From: Selenihalanaerobacter shriftii
GTDB lineage: Bacteria > Bacillota > Halanaerobiia > Halobacteroidales > Acetohalobiaceae
NCBI RefSeq assembly: GCF_900167185.1
Contig: NZ_FUWM01000012.1
Location: 1 to 64,000, forward strand
Reading direction: 5' to 3'
Length of the DNA: 64,000 nt
Shown: in pieces, positions 52,524-62,752 of the stretch
Numbering within the stretch: position 1 is the first letter of the stretch
Layout of the letters: each line of letters starts with the position of its first letter
Program-made: the position numbers and the translations under genes
The notes under the pieces: generated by a model
What the model was told of the DNA's origin: nothing
Databases searched by the model: none
Seen by the model: the letters and a program-made list of their open reading frames with translations, nothing else

Positions 52524-53213
52524 ATGAAAATATCAGATAGATTATTAAAGTTAGTATCATTTATACCTAAACCTTGTAGCGTAGCAGATATTGGGACTGA
52601 CCATGCTTATCTTCCTATTCATTTAGAGCAAAATTATGAATGTAAGAAGATAATTGCTAGTGATATAAAGTCTGGCCCTTATCAGGCAGCATTAAAGAAT
52701 GTAGAAAAATTTGGTTTAGAACGGGAAATTGAGGTTAGATTAGGACCAGGGTTAAGTATTTTAGATCCTTACAAAGTAGAGACAGTAGTAATAGCTGGAA
52801 TGGGAGGAATAACTATATCGGAAATTTTATCTGCTAATCAGCAGATAACTGATTCAATAAATAGATTTATATTACAACCGATGAATGCCAGTGCAGCTTT
52901 AAGAGATTGGTTAATTAATAATAAATTTAAAATTATAGATGAAGATTTAGTTAAAGAAAGAAATAGGTATTATGAGGTTATAGTAGCGGAAACAGGTGAA
53001 GAAATAATTCATGATGATTTCATATTGGAAATAGGTCCTAGACTTAAAGAGAAGAAACCAGAATCTTATGTAGAATTTTTGAATACTAAAATGAAAAATT
53101 GGCAACACATCTTAAATAAGTTGCCTGACACAAAGAATCAAGAGATACTTAATAAAAGAAGTCAATTAGAGGGAAAAATTGCTAAAACTCAGGAGGTAAT
53201 TAGATGTCTTTAA
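52524..53213 (+). CDS. trmK: tRNA (adenine22-N1)-methyltransferase TrmK
   Basis: 229 residues. SAM-binding SVADIGTDHAYLPIHL near residue 20 and the NPP-like loop AGMGGITISEIL. Methylates A22 of tRNAs. Overlaps the following Nif3-like gene by 10 bp, an order conserved in Firmicutes. Confidence 0.92.
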   Translation: MKISDRLLKLVSFIPKPCSVADIGTDHAYLPIHLEQNYECKKIIASDIKSGPYQAALKNVEKFGLEREIEVRLGPGLSILDPYKVETVVIAGMGGITISEILSANQQITDSINRFILQPMNASAALRDWLINNKFKIIDEDLVKERNRYYEVIVAETGEEIIHDDFILEIGPRLKEKKPESYVEFLNTKMKNWQHILNKLPDTKNQEILNKRSQLEGKIAKTQEVIRCL

Positions 53214-54325
53214 GTGCTCAACAAGTGATTCAATTAATTGAAGAATTAGCTCCTAAGAAATTAGCTGCCGACTGGGATAATGTAGGCTTACAGGTTGGTG
53301 CTTATGACCAAAGAGTAAGCAAAGTATTAGTTACATTAGATGTTAATCGGGCTGTGATGGATGAAGCTATAGCAAAAGAAGTAGATTTAATAATTTCCCA
53401 TCATCCGGTTATTTTCAAATCATTATCAGAGGTTAGGTTTGATACAGAAATAGGCAGGATAATTAGGAGTGCCATTAAGAATGAAATTAATATTTATGTA
53501 GCGCATACTAATTATGACATAGCTAAAGGTGGATTAAATGATCTCTTAGCCGATAAGTTAGATTTATTAGATGTACAAATATTACAGCCAACTTTTGAAG
53601 ATGAGGTGAAGAAATTAGTAACTTTTGTTCCAGAAGAGAGTATTGATGAAGTTAGAGAAGCTATTACATCAGCAGGAGCTGGTTGGATTGGTAATTATAG
53701 TGATTGTACATTTCAAATGAAAGGAGTAGGTGCTTTTAAACCATTAGCAGATTCTACTCCCTACCTTGGTGAAGAAGGTCAATTGGAAAGTGTAAAGGAA
53801 GTAAGATTAGAGACTATAGTACCTGCTAGTAAATTGAAACGAGTAATTAATAAGTTAAATAAAGTTCATCCTTATGAAGAGGTTGCTTATGATATTTATC
53901 CAGTAGAGATTAATGGTGAGAGTTTTGGTTTAGGTAGAATTGGAAAATTAAAGGCTAGTTTATCTTTTGTAGAATTAATAGCTCAAGTAAAAAAACAGTT
54001 AGGTGTTGCTGATTTACGGGTTGTAGAACCTAAAGTAGATACGATTAAAAAAATTGCTCTATGCAGTGGTAGTGGAGCTGATTTAATTAAGAAAGCAGCT
54101 TTTAAAGGAGCAGACTTGTTATTAACTGGAGATCTAAAATATCATGATGCAGAATTAGCTGTAGAATTAGGATTAGGAATCATAGATGCTGGACATTATG
54201 GTACAGAAATTATTATGCAAAAAGGAATTGTAGAATATCTTAAGACTAAAATTCAAGAACGAGGATTAGAAGAAATTGAAGTTAGTAGTGCTAAAAGTAA
54301 TAAAGGATTTATACAGATAGTTTAG
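53204..54325 (+). CDS. Nif3-like dinuclear metal protein (YqfO type)
   Basis: 373 residues; the long form with a central PII-like insertion (about 125-240). Metal ligands in LIISHHPVIFK (about 62-72), YVAHTNYD (about 105) and GHYGTE (about 336). Proposed GTP cyclohydrolase I type 2 or metal-dependent hydrolase; the role is not established. Coupled to trmK. Confidence 0.92.
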   Translation: MSLSAQQVIQLIEELAPKKLAADWDNVGLQVGAYDQRVSKVLVTLDVNRAVMDEAIAKEVDLIISHHPVIFKSLSEVRFDTEIGRIIRSAIKNEINIYVAHTNYDIAKGGLNDLLADKLDLLDVQILQPTFEDEVKKLVTFVPEESIDEVREAITSAGAGWIGNYSDCTFQMKGVGAFKPLADSTPYLGEEGQLESVKEVRLETIVPASKLKRVINKLNKVHPYEEVAYDIYPVEINGESFGLGRIGKLKASLSFVELIAQVKKQLGVADLRVVEPKVDTIKKIALCSGSGADLIKKAAFKGADLLLTGDLKYHDAELAVELGLGIIDAGHYGTEIIMQKGIVEYLKTKIQERGLEEIEVSSAKSNKGFIQIV

Positions 54326-54367
54326 GTAGGTCAACAGTTACTCGCTGTTTGATCTACCTTTTTGTAT
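54324..54367 (+). terminator. Terminator after the nif3-like gene
   Basis: Stem AGGTAGGTCAACAG pairing with CTGTTTGATCTACCT (one bulge), then T5. Confidence 0.82.
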
Positions 54368-54392
54368 TGAAGTTGGTGAAAGGAGGGGGAAT

Positions 54393-54584
54393 ATGGTAAT
54401 ATACTTTAAAACTTGTGAAATATGTGGTCAGGCAATTAATAAAGGTAGATTAGAGGCATTACCATTAACTAGGCTATGTATTGATTGTGCAAAAACTTTT
54501 GGCTCTGACATTAAAGATAGTAATACAAAAGTTGGAATGGACCAAGACACTTACTGTGATTTATTAGGGGCTGTAAGAAGTTAA
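54393..54584 (+). CDS. Small DksA/TraR-type zinc-finger protein
   Basis: 63 residues with a C4 zinc finger (CEICGQAINKGRLEALPLT, then CIDCAK) as in the C-terminal part of DksA/TraR. It lacks the coiled coil. AAAGGAGGGGG upstream. Possibly an RNA-polymerase or redox-associated factor. Confidence 0.75.
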   Translation: MVIYFKTCEICGQAINKGRLEALPLTRLCIDCAKTFGSDIKDSNTKVGMDQDTYCDLLGAVRS

Positions 54585-54620
54585 GTTTATACTAATATTT
54601 CTTTAGAAAGGGGAAAAAAC

Positions 54621-55337
54621 ATGCCGGAGTTAGAGGAGTTATATAGATTACAGCAATTCGATAATGATATAGATAGAATTAAAAATACTTTGGATGACCA
54701 AAGTATTTTAAAAGAGATAGAAGAAATTGAGCTTAAAATTACTAATTTACAAAAAAAGATTAAGACTAAAGATCAAAATAAAGAAGAATTAAATAATGAA
54801 CTTAAGAATAAAGAATATGAGAATAATAAATTAAATAGTCAAATAAAAAATTATAAAGATCAATTATATAATGGAGAAAGTAATCCTAAAGAATTGGAAC
54901 AATTACAATCTAAGATGAATGAATTAAAAGAACAACAATCAGAATTAGAAGATGAAATCCTAGACGTGATGATGAAGTTAGAGAATTTAGTTGAAGATAA
55001 AGAAGAATTAAATAATAAATTAGAAACTTATCGTAATGATTTAACTAAATTTCAGAAAAATTATAAAGAAAGACAGATAAAATTAAATGAGGAATTAGAG
55101 GAAGTGAAGAAGGTAAGGGATAAATTAAATAATGATTTAGATGACACATTAATTGCTAAGTATAATAGATTGAAGGAAAAGAAAGCAGGCTTAGTTGTAG
55201 TTGAATTAAATGATGGTTATTGCATGGGATGTAGAGTTGGATTGTCTACTAAGAATGCAGAAGCAGTTAAAAATAGTAATGAAATGATCAAATGCGAAAA
55301 TTGTGGTCGGATTTTATATTGGACTGGTGAAGAGTAA
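54621..55337 (+). CDS. CT398-type coiled-coil zinc-ribbon protein
   Basis: 238 residues: a long charged coiled-coil hairpin (about 10-190), then a C4 zinc ribbon (CMGCRVGLS...CENCGRILYW). The family (CdsZ/zf-RING_7) typically lies beside nif3 and rnhA genes in Firmicutes. Its role is not settled; nucleic-acid binding is suggested by the ribbon. Confidence 0.88.
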   Translation: MPELEELYRLQQFDNDIDRIKNTLDDQSILKEIEEIELKITNLQKKIKTKDQNKEELNNELKNKEYENNKLNSQIKNYKDQLYNGESNPKELEQLQSKMNELKEQQSELEDEILDVMMKLENLVEDKEELNNKLETYRNDLTKFQKNYKERQIKLNEELEEVKKVRDKLNNDLDDTLIAKYNRLKEKKAGLVVVELNDGYCMGCRVGLSTKNAEAVKNSNEMIKCENCGRILYWTGEE

Positions 55338-55360
55338 TACTGGGAGGAGATTTATAAATT

Positions 55361-55966
55361 ATGACAGAATTAAATATATATACTGATGGAGCATCTAGGG
55401 GCAATCCTGGTCCGGCGGGTATAGGAGCAGTTATCTTTGACAAGACAGGAAATAGGAAGGAAGAATTGGCTAAATATATTGGAGAGACTACTAATAATGT
55501 TGCTGAATATAAGGCAATTTTAGAGGGTCTTAAATTAGCAAAGAGCCTTACTCCTAAGGTTGTTAATTTATTTGCAGATAGTCAATTAGTAATTAAACAG
55601 TTGACCGGTGAATATCGAGTTAAGAGTAAAAGATTAAAGCCTTATTATAATGAGGTTAAGGCATTATTAGCAGAGATACCAGAATATAATCTTAAACATA
55701 TTCCAAGGGAAGAGAATAAAGAGGCAGATAAATTAGCTAATTTAGGAATTGATCAGTTAGATAAACAGAATGAAGAATTAAAATTTGATTTAAATGAGTT
55801 AAGCAATCAGCTAAAAGAAGAAGTAACAGAATTTGAAGTATCACCTGATTTAATTCCTATTATTAATGAAATTAAATCACAAATTATAAATAGAGATCTT
55901 AATATGGACGATAGTTTAACTCAAGGAATAATTTATGGTTTATTATTAGCTAAAAGAATAAATTAA
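55361..55966 (+). CDS. rnhA: Ribonuclease HI-like protein with C-terminal extension
   Basis: 201 residues. RNase H fold with active-site acids in YTDGASRGNPGPAGIGAVI (Asp 8), AEYKAILEGL (Glu), FADSQLV (Asp) and REENKEADKLAN (Asp). About 65 extra residues follow the core. It hydrolyses RNA in RNA/DNA hybrids. GGGAGGAGA upstream. Confidence 0.92.
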   Translation: MTELNIYTDGASRGNPGPAGIGAVIFDKTGNRKEELAKYIGETTNNVAEYKAILEGLKLAKSLTPKVVNLFADSQLVIKQLTGEYRVKSKRLKPYYNEVKALLAEIPEYNLKHIPREENKEADKLANLGIDQLDKQNEELKFDLNELSNQLKEEVTEFEVSPDLIPIINEIKSQIINRDLNMDDSLTQGIIYGLLLAKRIN

Positions 55967-55975
55967 TAATTCTAC

Positions 55976-56004
55976 TTGACAATTAATGATTAAGGTGTTA
56001 TCAT
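55976..56004 (+). promoter_or_regulatory. Promoter of rnpB
   Basis: TTGACA (55976-55981), 17 bp, TATCAT (55999-56004). Confidence 0.82.
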
Positions 56005-56038
56005 GTTAAAGCAGTTGATGATAATAATTAAATATTTG

Positions 56039-56401
<363 letters not shown>

Positions 56402-56413
56402 TATATTATGATT

Positions 56414-56446
56414 AAAAGACTTACCGATTATCGGTAAGTCTTTTAC
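56414..56446 (+). terminator. Terminator of rnpB
   Basis: 14-bp perfect stem with TTA loop, ending in T4. Confidence 0.9.
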
Positions 56447-56567
56447 AATATATTAAAGAAAATTAGAGTTTAGTATTATTGATTAGATTAGTAATGTTTA
56501 CATTTAGCAAATTATGTAGTATTATATAATGAAAAGTAAAGGAATAATATCGTGAAGGTGAGTAAGT

Positions 56568-58277
56568 ATGTTAAAAAGTTCTTATATGGAGAATAAGAAT
56601 GGTTGGTTAGGCTTAATGCAAATAAAGAGAATTAATTTTTTATTACCAGAGATAGTTAAAGAGATTAACGAATTATTTTTAGAACTAAATTTAGATGTAG
56701 TAATTGCAGGTGGGATAATCTCAGATAGTTATTTACTTGACCAAGAAATTATTTCAGAAATAAAATCATCAGATATTGATATATTCATAAATATAAAAGT
56801 AGATTCAGATAAAATAATTAAAAAATTAAATAGCAGAGAAAACATTTCAGATTTAACTCCAGTACAAGAAGAGAAGATTACTGCGACTTATTCTAAAGAG
56901 TTAGTGAGTAAAAGAGTTACATTTAATTATAATGGTTATGATTGTGATTTATTATTTTGTACTAATCCTCAAACTAAAGTTTGGGATTTCGATTTAACAT
57001 TTAGGCAATTTATGTATTTTAAAGATGAATTATATGCTACGCAGTTAGCTATTAATGATATTAAAGATAAGTTATTAAGGGTTTTAAATCCGGTTAATAA
57101 TATAATTACTTTAAAAAGGTTAACTAAATTTAAAAGGAAATATAATTTTAAATTTGAAATGAAAAGTTATAATTTATTATTAAATTATATTATGTGGCTA
57201 GATAAGAAGCAAGGTTTAGAAATAAAAGATTATAAAATAGGAAATTATAATGAACGAAAAAGAAGGCAATTATTTACTGGGCAATTAAAAGAATATTATT
57301 ATCGATTAATTAGTCAGAAGAAGGCCCATGGTCGAGCTTTAATAACATATTTACTTATTAATAATAATTATTATAATGATTATTTTAATAATTTGCTGGG
57401 GACATATCATATAGAATATGATACTAATTTAAATTATAGTAGGTTTATTAATAAAGTAAAGGATTTACATTTTAAGATTAAAACTGAATTCCAAGATAAA
57501 AAAGAAGTAATCGAATCTAAGAATCGACCAAAAGATATAGTGGATATTGATTGGGAAGATTGGAAACGAATTTTTAGCATGTTAGAGCAAGTAAGTGAAT
57601 TAGAATTTAGAGAGTTCTTAAAAGGGTGGCTAAATGATAATAAAGTTGATAATTGTTATAGATGGCATTCTCCTAAAATAGGGAAATTATTAGTTAATTT
57701 AAAGGGGTTTATTGATGATTTAGGCCTTAATTATTATAAGAATTATGCTATTAATCTATGTGATCAACTTTTAGAACTATTTAATACTAGAGGACCAGAT
57801 AATTTTGAATTTAAAATTACTATTTCCCAAGAACCTATAGATTTACTATCAATATCGACTGATCAGAATTGGACCAGTTGTTTAGAGCTTCCAGACCCTG
57901 ATAGTCAGCGAACTAGTGCAGCGAGAATTGCTGCTAATCTACAGCCTAATACTTTAGTTGCTTACATAACTGATTTAAAAGGAGAAGAATGGCTAGGAAG
58001 AGTCATAATAAGATTATTGAGAAATGGTAATTTGACTCTAGAAAAATATTATGGAGAGCCTATTTTAAAAGAAGTTTTATTTAATAAGTTAGAAAAGATT
58101 ATTCTAGATTCTGATTATCAATTGAGTAAGGGAGAGGCCGGCCAAAGTTGTGTTTTCGTAGAATGGGAACCATATTCAGACCAAGGAAGAGTACAAAGTT
58201 TAAATAATAATCTATATCGAGAATATTATATAGACTATTCATTGCCTACAGTTATTAAAAGTCGATTTGAGAAATAG
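56568..58277 (+). CDS. Unrecognised large protein with nucleotidyltransferase-like N-terminus
   Basis: 569 residues, Asn/Lys/Tyr-rich. The N-terminal part shows a pol-beta nucleotidyltransferase pattern: VIAGGIISDSYLL (about 44-56), SSDIDIFI (about 67-74, DxD) and a third acid in YDCDLLF (about 124-130). A long helical middle with no motif follows. The C-terminal third (about 420-560) has its own conserved look: SISTDQNWTSCLELPDPDSQ, then VAYITDLKGEEWLGRVIIRLL and EKYYGEP, which reminds me of C-terminal domains of some phage and plasmid proteins. I cannot assign a function. It is between rnpB and pheA, and AT-rich. Confidence 0.85.
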   Translation: MLKSSYMENKNGWLGLMQIKRINFLLPEIVKEINELFLELNLDVVIAGGIISDSYLLDQEIISEIKSSDIDIFINIKVDSDKIIKKLNSRENISDLTPVQEEKITATYSKELVSKRVTFNYNGYDCDLLFCTNPQTKVWDFDLTFRQFMYFKDELYATQLAINDIKDKLLRVLNPVNNIITLKRLTKFKRKYNFKFEMKSYNLLLNYIMWLDKKQGLEIKDYKIGNYNERKRRQLFTGQLKEYYYRLISQKKAHGRALITYLLINNNYYNDYFNNLLGTYHIEYDTNLNYSRFINKVKDLHFKIKTEFQDKKEVIESKNRPKDIVDIDWEDWKRIFSMLEQVSELEFREFLKGWLNDNKVDNCYRWHSPKIGKLLVNLKGFIDDLGLNYYKNYAINLCDQLLELFNTRGPDNFEFKITISQEPIDLLSISTDQNWTSCLELPDPDSQRTSAARIAANLQPNTLVAYITDLKGEEWLGRVIIRLLRNGNLTLEKYYGEPILKEVLFNKLEKIILDSDYQLSKGEAGQSCVFVEWEPYSDQGRVQSLNNNLYREYYIDYSLPTVIKSRFEK

Positions 58278-58298
58278 AAGAGAAGGAGGGGATATAAG

Positions 58299-59129
58299 AT
58301 GGAGAGATTAGGATATTTAGGTCCAGAAGGCACCTTTACTAATGAGGCAGCTATAGAATTTATTAGTGGTCAGTCGATAAGTTTAATCCCCTATGAAGAT
58401 ATTCAATCTTTAATGTTAGCTATTGCTAATGAAGAGGAAGAAGCAGGGATAGTACCTATTGAAAATTCTTTAGAAGGCTCTGTAAATATAACCTTAGATC
58501 TATTGGCTCACAAAGTGGATTTGAAGATTATAGCGGAAGTATTGATGCCGATTAACCATAATCTAATTGGGCAAAGAAAGGCTAATTTATCACAAGTTAC
58601 TCAAGTTCTTTCTCATCCTCAGGCTTTAGCTCAGTGTCGAGATAATCTAAATAAAATTTTAGATAAATTTAAGTTAATAAATACTAGCAGTACTGCTGAA
58701 GCTGTACAGACTATTTCAGATAAAGATTCTAATTGGGCAGCTATCGGTTCTAAACTAGTAGCTCGATTAAATAAGCTAAAGGTTTTAGAATCTAATATCC
58801 AAGATAATGAATTGAATTGGACTAGATTTATAGTTTTAAATAAAAAAGAAAGAAGAAAGGTTAATGATGCTAAGACTTCGTTAATCTGTTCTCCACTTAC
58901 AGATAGACCAGGGATTTTATATGAAATATTAAAAGAGTTTGCTCAAAGAGATATTAATCTAACTAAAATAGAGTCTCGTCCTGCTCGTAAAATGTTAGGA
59001 GATTATATATTCTTTATAGATTTTGAAGGTGGTCAACATAAAAAAAGAGTTAGAGAAACTTTAACAATATTAGATAATAAGACCTCATTTATCAAAATAT
59101 TAGGTTCGTATCCTAAATTTAAGTATTAA
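58299..59129 (+). CDS. pheA: Prephenate dehydratase
   Basis: 276 residues. GYLGPEGTFTNEAA at the start, GIVPIENSLEGSVN, then a C-terminal ACT domain with the Phe-binding ESRPARKMLGDYIFFIDF. Converts prephenate to phenylpyruvate; feedback inhibition by Phe is expected from the ACT domain. GAAGGAGGGG upstream. Confidence 0.96.
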   Translation: MERLGYLGPEGTFTNEAAIEFISGQSISLIPYEDIQSLMLAIANEEEEAGIVPIENSLEGSVNITLDLLAHKVDLKIIAEVLMPINHNLIGQRKANLSQVTQVLSHPQALAQCRDNLNKILDKFKLINTSSTAEAVQTISDKDSNWAAIGSKLVARLNKLKVLESNIQDNELNWTRFIVLNKKERRKVNDAKTSLICSPLTDRPGILYEILKEFAQRDINLTKIESRPARKMLGDYIFFIDFEGGQHKKRVRETLTILDNKTSFIKILGSYPKFKY

Positions 59130-59211
59130 AGTGATGAATAGAGAATAAATTGAAAAGTTGGGCTTATTATGTTAAAATAGATAAGAAGCTTTTTCAAAAG
59201 GAGGTATCATG

Positions 59212-59979
59212 ATGGCTGGACATTCTAAATGGGCCAATATAAAGCATAAAAAGAAGAAAGAAGATAAAAGAAGAGGAAAATTGTTTTCTAAATTAAGCAA
59301 GAAGATAGCTGTTGCTGCTAGAGAAGGTGGCGGAGATCCTGAAATGAATTCTGATCTCAGAATGGCTATCCAAAAGGCAAAAGATAATAATATGCCTAAA
59401 GATAATATACAAAGGGCTGTTGACCGAGGCACAGGTAACTTAGATGGTGTAGATTATGAACGTATTATTTATGAAGGTTATGCACCAGCAGGAATTGCTC
59501 TATATTTAGATTTAATGAGTGATAATCGAAATAGAACAGCTTCTGAAATTAGACATATCCTTTCTAAACGTGGTGGGAATTTAGGAGAAGAGGGATGTGT
59601 TGCTTGGATGTTTGATCGGAAAGGTCAATTAATTATTGATAGAACAGAAGAAGATGTAGATGAAGATGAGGTAATGATGTCTGCATTAGAAGCAGGAGCT
59701 GAAGATATTACTATTGAAGAAGATATGATTGAGATCATTAGTCTTCCTAGTGATTTAGAGGAAGTTAGAGAGACTATGGAAGAAGATGGATATAAATTTG
59801 ATTCTGGAGATGTAGTTATGCTTCCACAGAATATAATCAAATTAGACGATAAAAGTGATGCTAAGAAAGTTTTAAAAGTAATTGATGCCTTAGAAGATCA
59901 TGATGATGTACAAGATGTTTATGCTAACTTCGATATTCCTGATGAAATTATGGAAGAAATAGAAACTGAAGAAGAATAA
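59212..59979 (+). CDS. YebC/PmpR-family protein
   Basis: 255 residues starting MAGHSKWANIKHKK at ATG 59212 (an ATG at 59209 would add one Met; AAAAGGAGG spacing favours 59212). GGGDPEMNSDLRMAIQKAKDNN and APAGIALYLDLMSDNRNRTA are hallmarks. Members are transcriptional regulators or translation factors that relieve ribosome stalling. It precedes the ruv genes as usual. Confidence 0.95.
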   Translation: MAGHSKWANIKHKKKKEDKRRGKLFSKLSKKIAVAAREGGGDPEMNSDLRMAIQKAKDNNMPKDNIQRAVDRGTGNLDGVDYERIIYEGYAPAGIALYLDLMSDNRNRTASEIRHILSKRGGNLGEEGCVAWMFDRKGQLIIDRTEEDVDEDEVMMSALEAGAEDITIEEDMIEIISLPSDLEEVRETMEEDGYKFDSGDVVMLPQNIIKLDDKSDAKKVLKVIDALEDHDDVQDVYANFDIPDEIMEEIETEEE

Positions 59980-59990
59980 AACTTGTTTAG

Positions 59991-60025
59991 AAGACATCTA
60001 GAAATTATAATCTGGATGTCTTTTT
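59991..60025 (+). terminator. Terminator after yebC
   Basis: AAGACATC/GATGTCTT stem with T5. Confidence 0.75.
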
Positions 60026-60115
60026 ACATTGAAGTATATTATCATCTTAGTCAGGGAATGATAACAAAAACAGCTTACTGTGATGAATATAAAATAAAAC
60101 CTGGAAGGTGGTAAT

Positions 60116-60802
60116 ATGCTTAGAGGTAAAAGAATCTTTATTTTTTCACTTGTGATTTTTATTTTAATGTCTACTTTTACTTACTTAATGTGGGGTTTAA
60201 CTAATAAAGAATCTACAGATGAAATAAAAACTGAAGAACAGAAGTCAGGAGTGGCTGTTGAATTAAAGGCAAAACAAAAAAATAGTTTATCAGAATTAAT
60301 TAAGACTAAAGAAGAAGAATTTAAAATTAAAATATTAGAAACAGAAGGCCTATTACAAGGTGAATTATTAAATGACAATTGGAATTTAAAATCATGGTTA
60401 ATATTGAGGACACATTACAAAAAGTGTAATCATATAATTGTGAATCAAAAGAAAAGAATTAATAAAGATTTTAAAGTTAATAATTTGTCTGATAAATATC
60501 CTAATTGGAATGTAGTCCATAACGATAGTTATCGAGTTATCCTCCAAAGAGAAGTAGTTGGAGTCTGCCAAGATGATAAAGAAGATATGTATTTAGGAAT
60601 TAAAGATGGGGTTATTAGCATATTTTATGGTACTCCGAATAAAGATATTAACATTTTAAAGCGAAAGACTAATATCGCAGTAGGAGTATTACCAGATAGA
60701 GAAATAGCAAATTTAAAAAAAGGAATTATAGTTAAAAATCAAAAAGATTTACTAACATTATTAGAAGGATTTGCTAGTATTCAAGATGAAAAGATAGAGT
60801 AG
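60116..60802 (+). CDS. BofC-like membrane-anchored protein
   Basis: 228 residues. An N-terminal transmembrane anchor (about 6-26), a Glu/Lys-rich region, a middle with two cysteines, then a C-terminal BofC_C-like domain (YLGIKDGVISIFYGTPN, GVLPDREIANLKKGIIVKNQKDLLTLLEG). In B. subtilis BofC restrains SpoIVB signalling in sporulation and lies near ruvAB, as here. It occupies the place where many genomes have ruvC. Confidence 0.8.
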   Translation: MLRGKRIFIFSLVIFILMSTFTYLMWGLTNKESTDEIKTEEQKSGVAVELKAKQKNSLSELIKTKEEEFKIKILETEGLLQGELLNDNWNLKSWLILRTHYKKCNHIIVNQKKRINKDFKVNNLSDKYPNWNVVHNDSYRVILQREVVGVCQDDKEDMYLGIKDGVISIFYGTPNKDINILKRKTNIAVGVLPDREIANLKKGIIVKNQKDLLTLLEGFASIQDEKIE

Positions 60803-60813
60803 CCTCGCTATGG

Positions 60814-60846
60814 ACAGCCATTATTTTGGCTGTTTCTTTATTTTGA
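60814..60846 (+). terminator. Terminator after the bofC-like gene
   Basis: 7-bp stem ACAGCCA/TGGCTGT with T-rich tail TTCTTTATTTT. Confidence 0.75.
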
Positions 60847-60951
60847 CTACTTTATACTTGATAAAGCAAGGAGATAATTTATTAATCTAGAAATTAAATT
60901 TAGGACGTAAGTTTGAGCAGAAACTTAATCATAGATTATGGAGGGTAAAAG

Positions 60952-61548
60952 ATGATAGCACACTTACAAGGAGAATTGACTAAAAAAGAAGAGTCATATA
61001 TTATAATTGATATACAAGGAGTAGGATATAAAGTTAATATTCCATTTTCATTGCATAACCGTTTACCAGAAATTGGAGAAGAGATTCAGATTCATACACA
61101 TACATATGTTAGAGAGGACAGGTTTGTTTTATATGGTTTTCTAAAGATGAATGACTTAGATTTGTTTACTAAATTATTAGGAGTTTCTAGAATAGGACCT
61201 AAAGGGGCTATTAATATTCTTTCTACTCTATCAGTTAATGAGTTTAAATTAGCAATTGCTAAAGAGGATATTAAGACTTTAAAAGAAGCCAAAGGAATAG
61301 GTAAGAAGACAGCTCAACGATTAATTTTAGAATTAAAAGGTAAGATAGATTTAGAAAAGGTTTTAAAAGGTGAAAATGATGATAACGATCTTATCTCTAA
61401 TTCTGAGAGGGAAGAAGCCATCGAAGGGTTATTAGGCTTAGGATATAACATGAGAGAAGCACAAGAGGCAGTAAAAGTTGCTTGTCAAGGCAAGGAAGAT
61501 ATTAGTGTAGAGGAAATTATTAAGTCAGCCTTGCAAAGTTTAGCATAA
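60952..61548 (+). CDS. ruvA: Holliday junction protein RuvA
   Basis: 198 residues. OB fold (MIAHLQGELTKK), helix-hairpin-helix pair (LLGVSRIGPKGAINIL, AKGIGKKTAQRLILELK) and a C-terminal RuvB-contacting domain. It binds four-way junctions and brings in RuvB. GGAGGG upstream. Confidence 0.96.
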   Translation: MIAHLQGELTKKEESYIIIDIQGVGYKVNIPFSLHNRLPEIGEEIQIHTHTYVREDRFVLYGFLKMNDLDLFTKLLGVSRIGPKGAINILSTLSVNEFKLAIAKEDIKTLKEAKGIGKKTAQRLILELKGKIDLEKVLKGENDDNDLISNSEREEAIEGLLGLGYNMREAQEAVKVACQGKEDISVEEIIKSALQSLA

Positions 61549-61595
61549 ATCAAAACTAATAAAATAGTGACTAGAATCTTTTAGGAGGAAGTATT

Positions 61596-62597
61596 ATGGA
61601 AGATAGAGTGGTGTCTCCAGATGAAACAATTGTAGATAGAGAAATAGAATTAAGTTTAAGGCCGAAAATATTGGCTGAATATATAGGACAGAAAAAGGTA
61701 AAGAATAATCTTGAGATATTTATTGAGGCAGCAAAAAAACGATCTGAAGCTTTAGATCATGTTTTATTGTACGGACCGCCTGGGTTAGGGAAGACTACAT
61801 TAGCAAATATTATTGCTAATGAAATGGAAGTAGACATTAAGACGACTTCTGGGCCAGCAATTGAAAGGCCAGGAGATTTAGCAGCTCTTTTAACTAATTT
61901 ACGGCCTAATGATGTATTATTCATTGATGAGATTCATCGACTTAATCGAATAGTAGAAGAAATTCTATATCCTGCCATGGAAGATTATGCTCTAGATATT
62001 ATTATTGGAGATGGTCCTAATGCTCGTTCAGTTCGTTTAGATTTACCTGATTTTACTTTAGTTGGCGCTACAACTAGGGCAGGATTGTTGACTTCACCAC
62101 TACGTGATAGATTTGGGATTATGAGTAGATTAGAATTCTATACTAAGGAAGAATTACAACGAATAATCTTTCGAGCAGCTAAGGTATTAAATGTGGAGAT
62201 AGATGAAATAGGTGCTTTAGAATTAGCACGTAGAGCTAGAGGAACACCACGAATTGCTAATAGATTATTAAAGAGAGTTAGAGATTATGCTCAAGTTAAA
62301 GGTGATGGGGTTATTAATCAAGAAATAGCAGAAGCAGGATTAAAGATGCTGGAAGTAGATGAATTAGGGCTTGATCGTATAGATCGTAAAATTTTACTTA
62401 CCATAATTAATAAGTTTTCTGGAGGTCCAGTAGGGGTAAATACTTTAGCAGCAGCAATTAGTGAAGAAGAGGATACAATAGAGGATGTGTATGAACCATA
62501 TTTACTGCAGATTGGTTATTTGAATCGAACTCCTCGAGGGAGAATAGCTACTGAATTAGCTTATGAACATTTTGACCTTAATTATAAGGAGGAGTAA
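61596..62597 (+). CDS. ruvB: Holliday junction helicase RuvB
   Basis: 333 residues. Walker [12 protein letters not shown], Walker B DEIHRLN, sensor [13 protein letters not shown], Arg finger PLRDRFG and a C-terminal winged helix. The AAA+ motor that drives branch migration with RuvA. Confidence 0.98.
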   Translation: MEDRVVSPDETIVDREIELSLRPKILAEYIGQKKVKNNLEIFIEAAKKRSEALDHVLLYGPPGLGKTTLANIIANEMEVDIKTTSGPAIERPGDLAALLTNLRPNDVLFIDEIHRLNRIVEEILYPAMEDYALDIIIGDGPNARSVRLDLPDFTLVGATTRAGLLTSPLRDRFGIMSRLEFYTKEELQRIIFRAAKVLNVEIDEIGALELARRARGTPRIANRLLKRVRDYAQVKGDGVINQEIAEAGLKMLEVDELGLDRIDRKILLTIINKFSGGPVGVNTLAAAISEEEDTIEDVYEPYLLQIGYLNRTPRGRIATELAYEHFDLNYKEE

Positions 62598-62752
62598 ATA
62601 TGGGGCCTGCTCATTAACTACTTCGATCATTTTAAGTATAATTTTTTCGTTAATTATGAAATTATTTAAATAAATTTTTCACATAATTAATTAAGAAATA
62701 CTCTTAAATATTATTTAACAAGATAAAATAGAAGATAATGGAGGCATTAACG

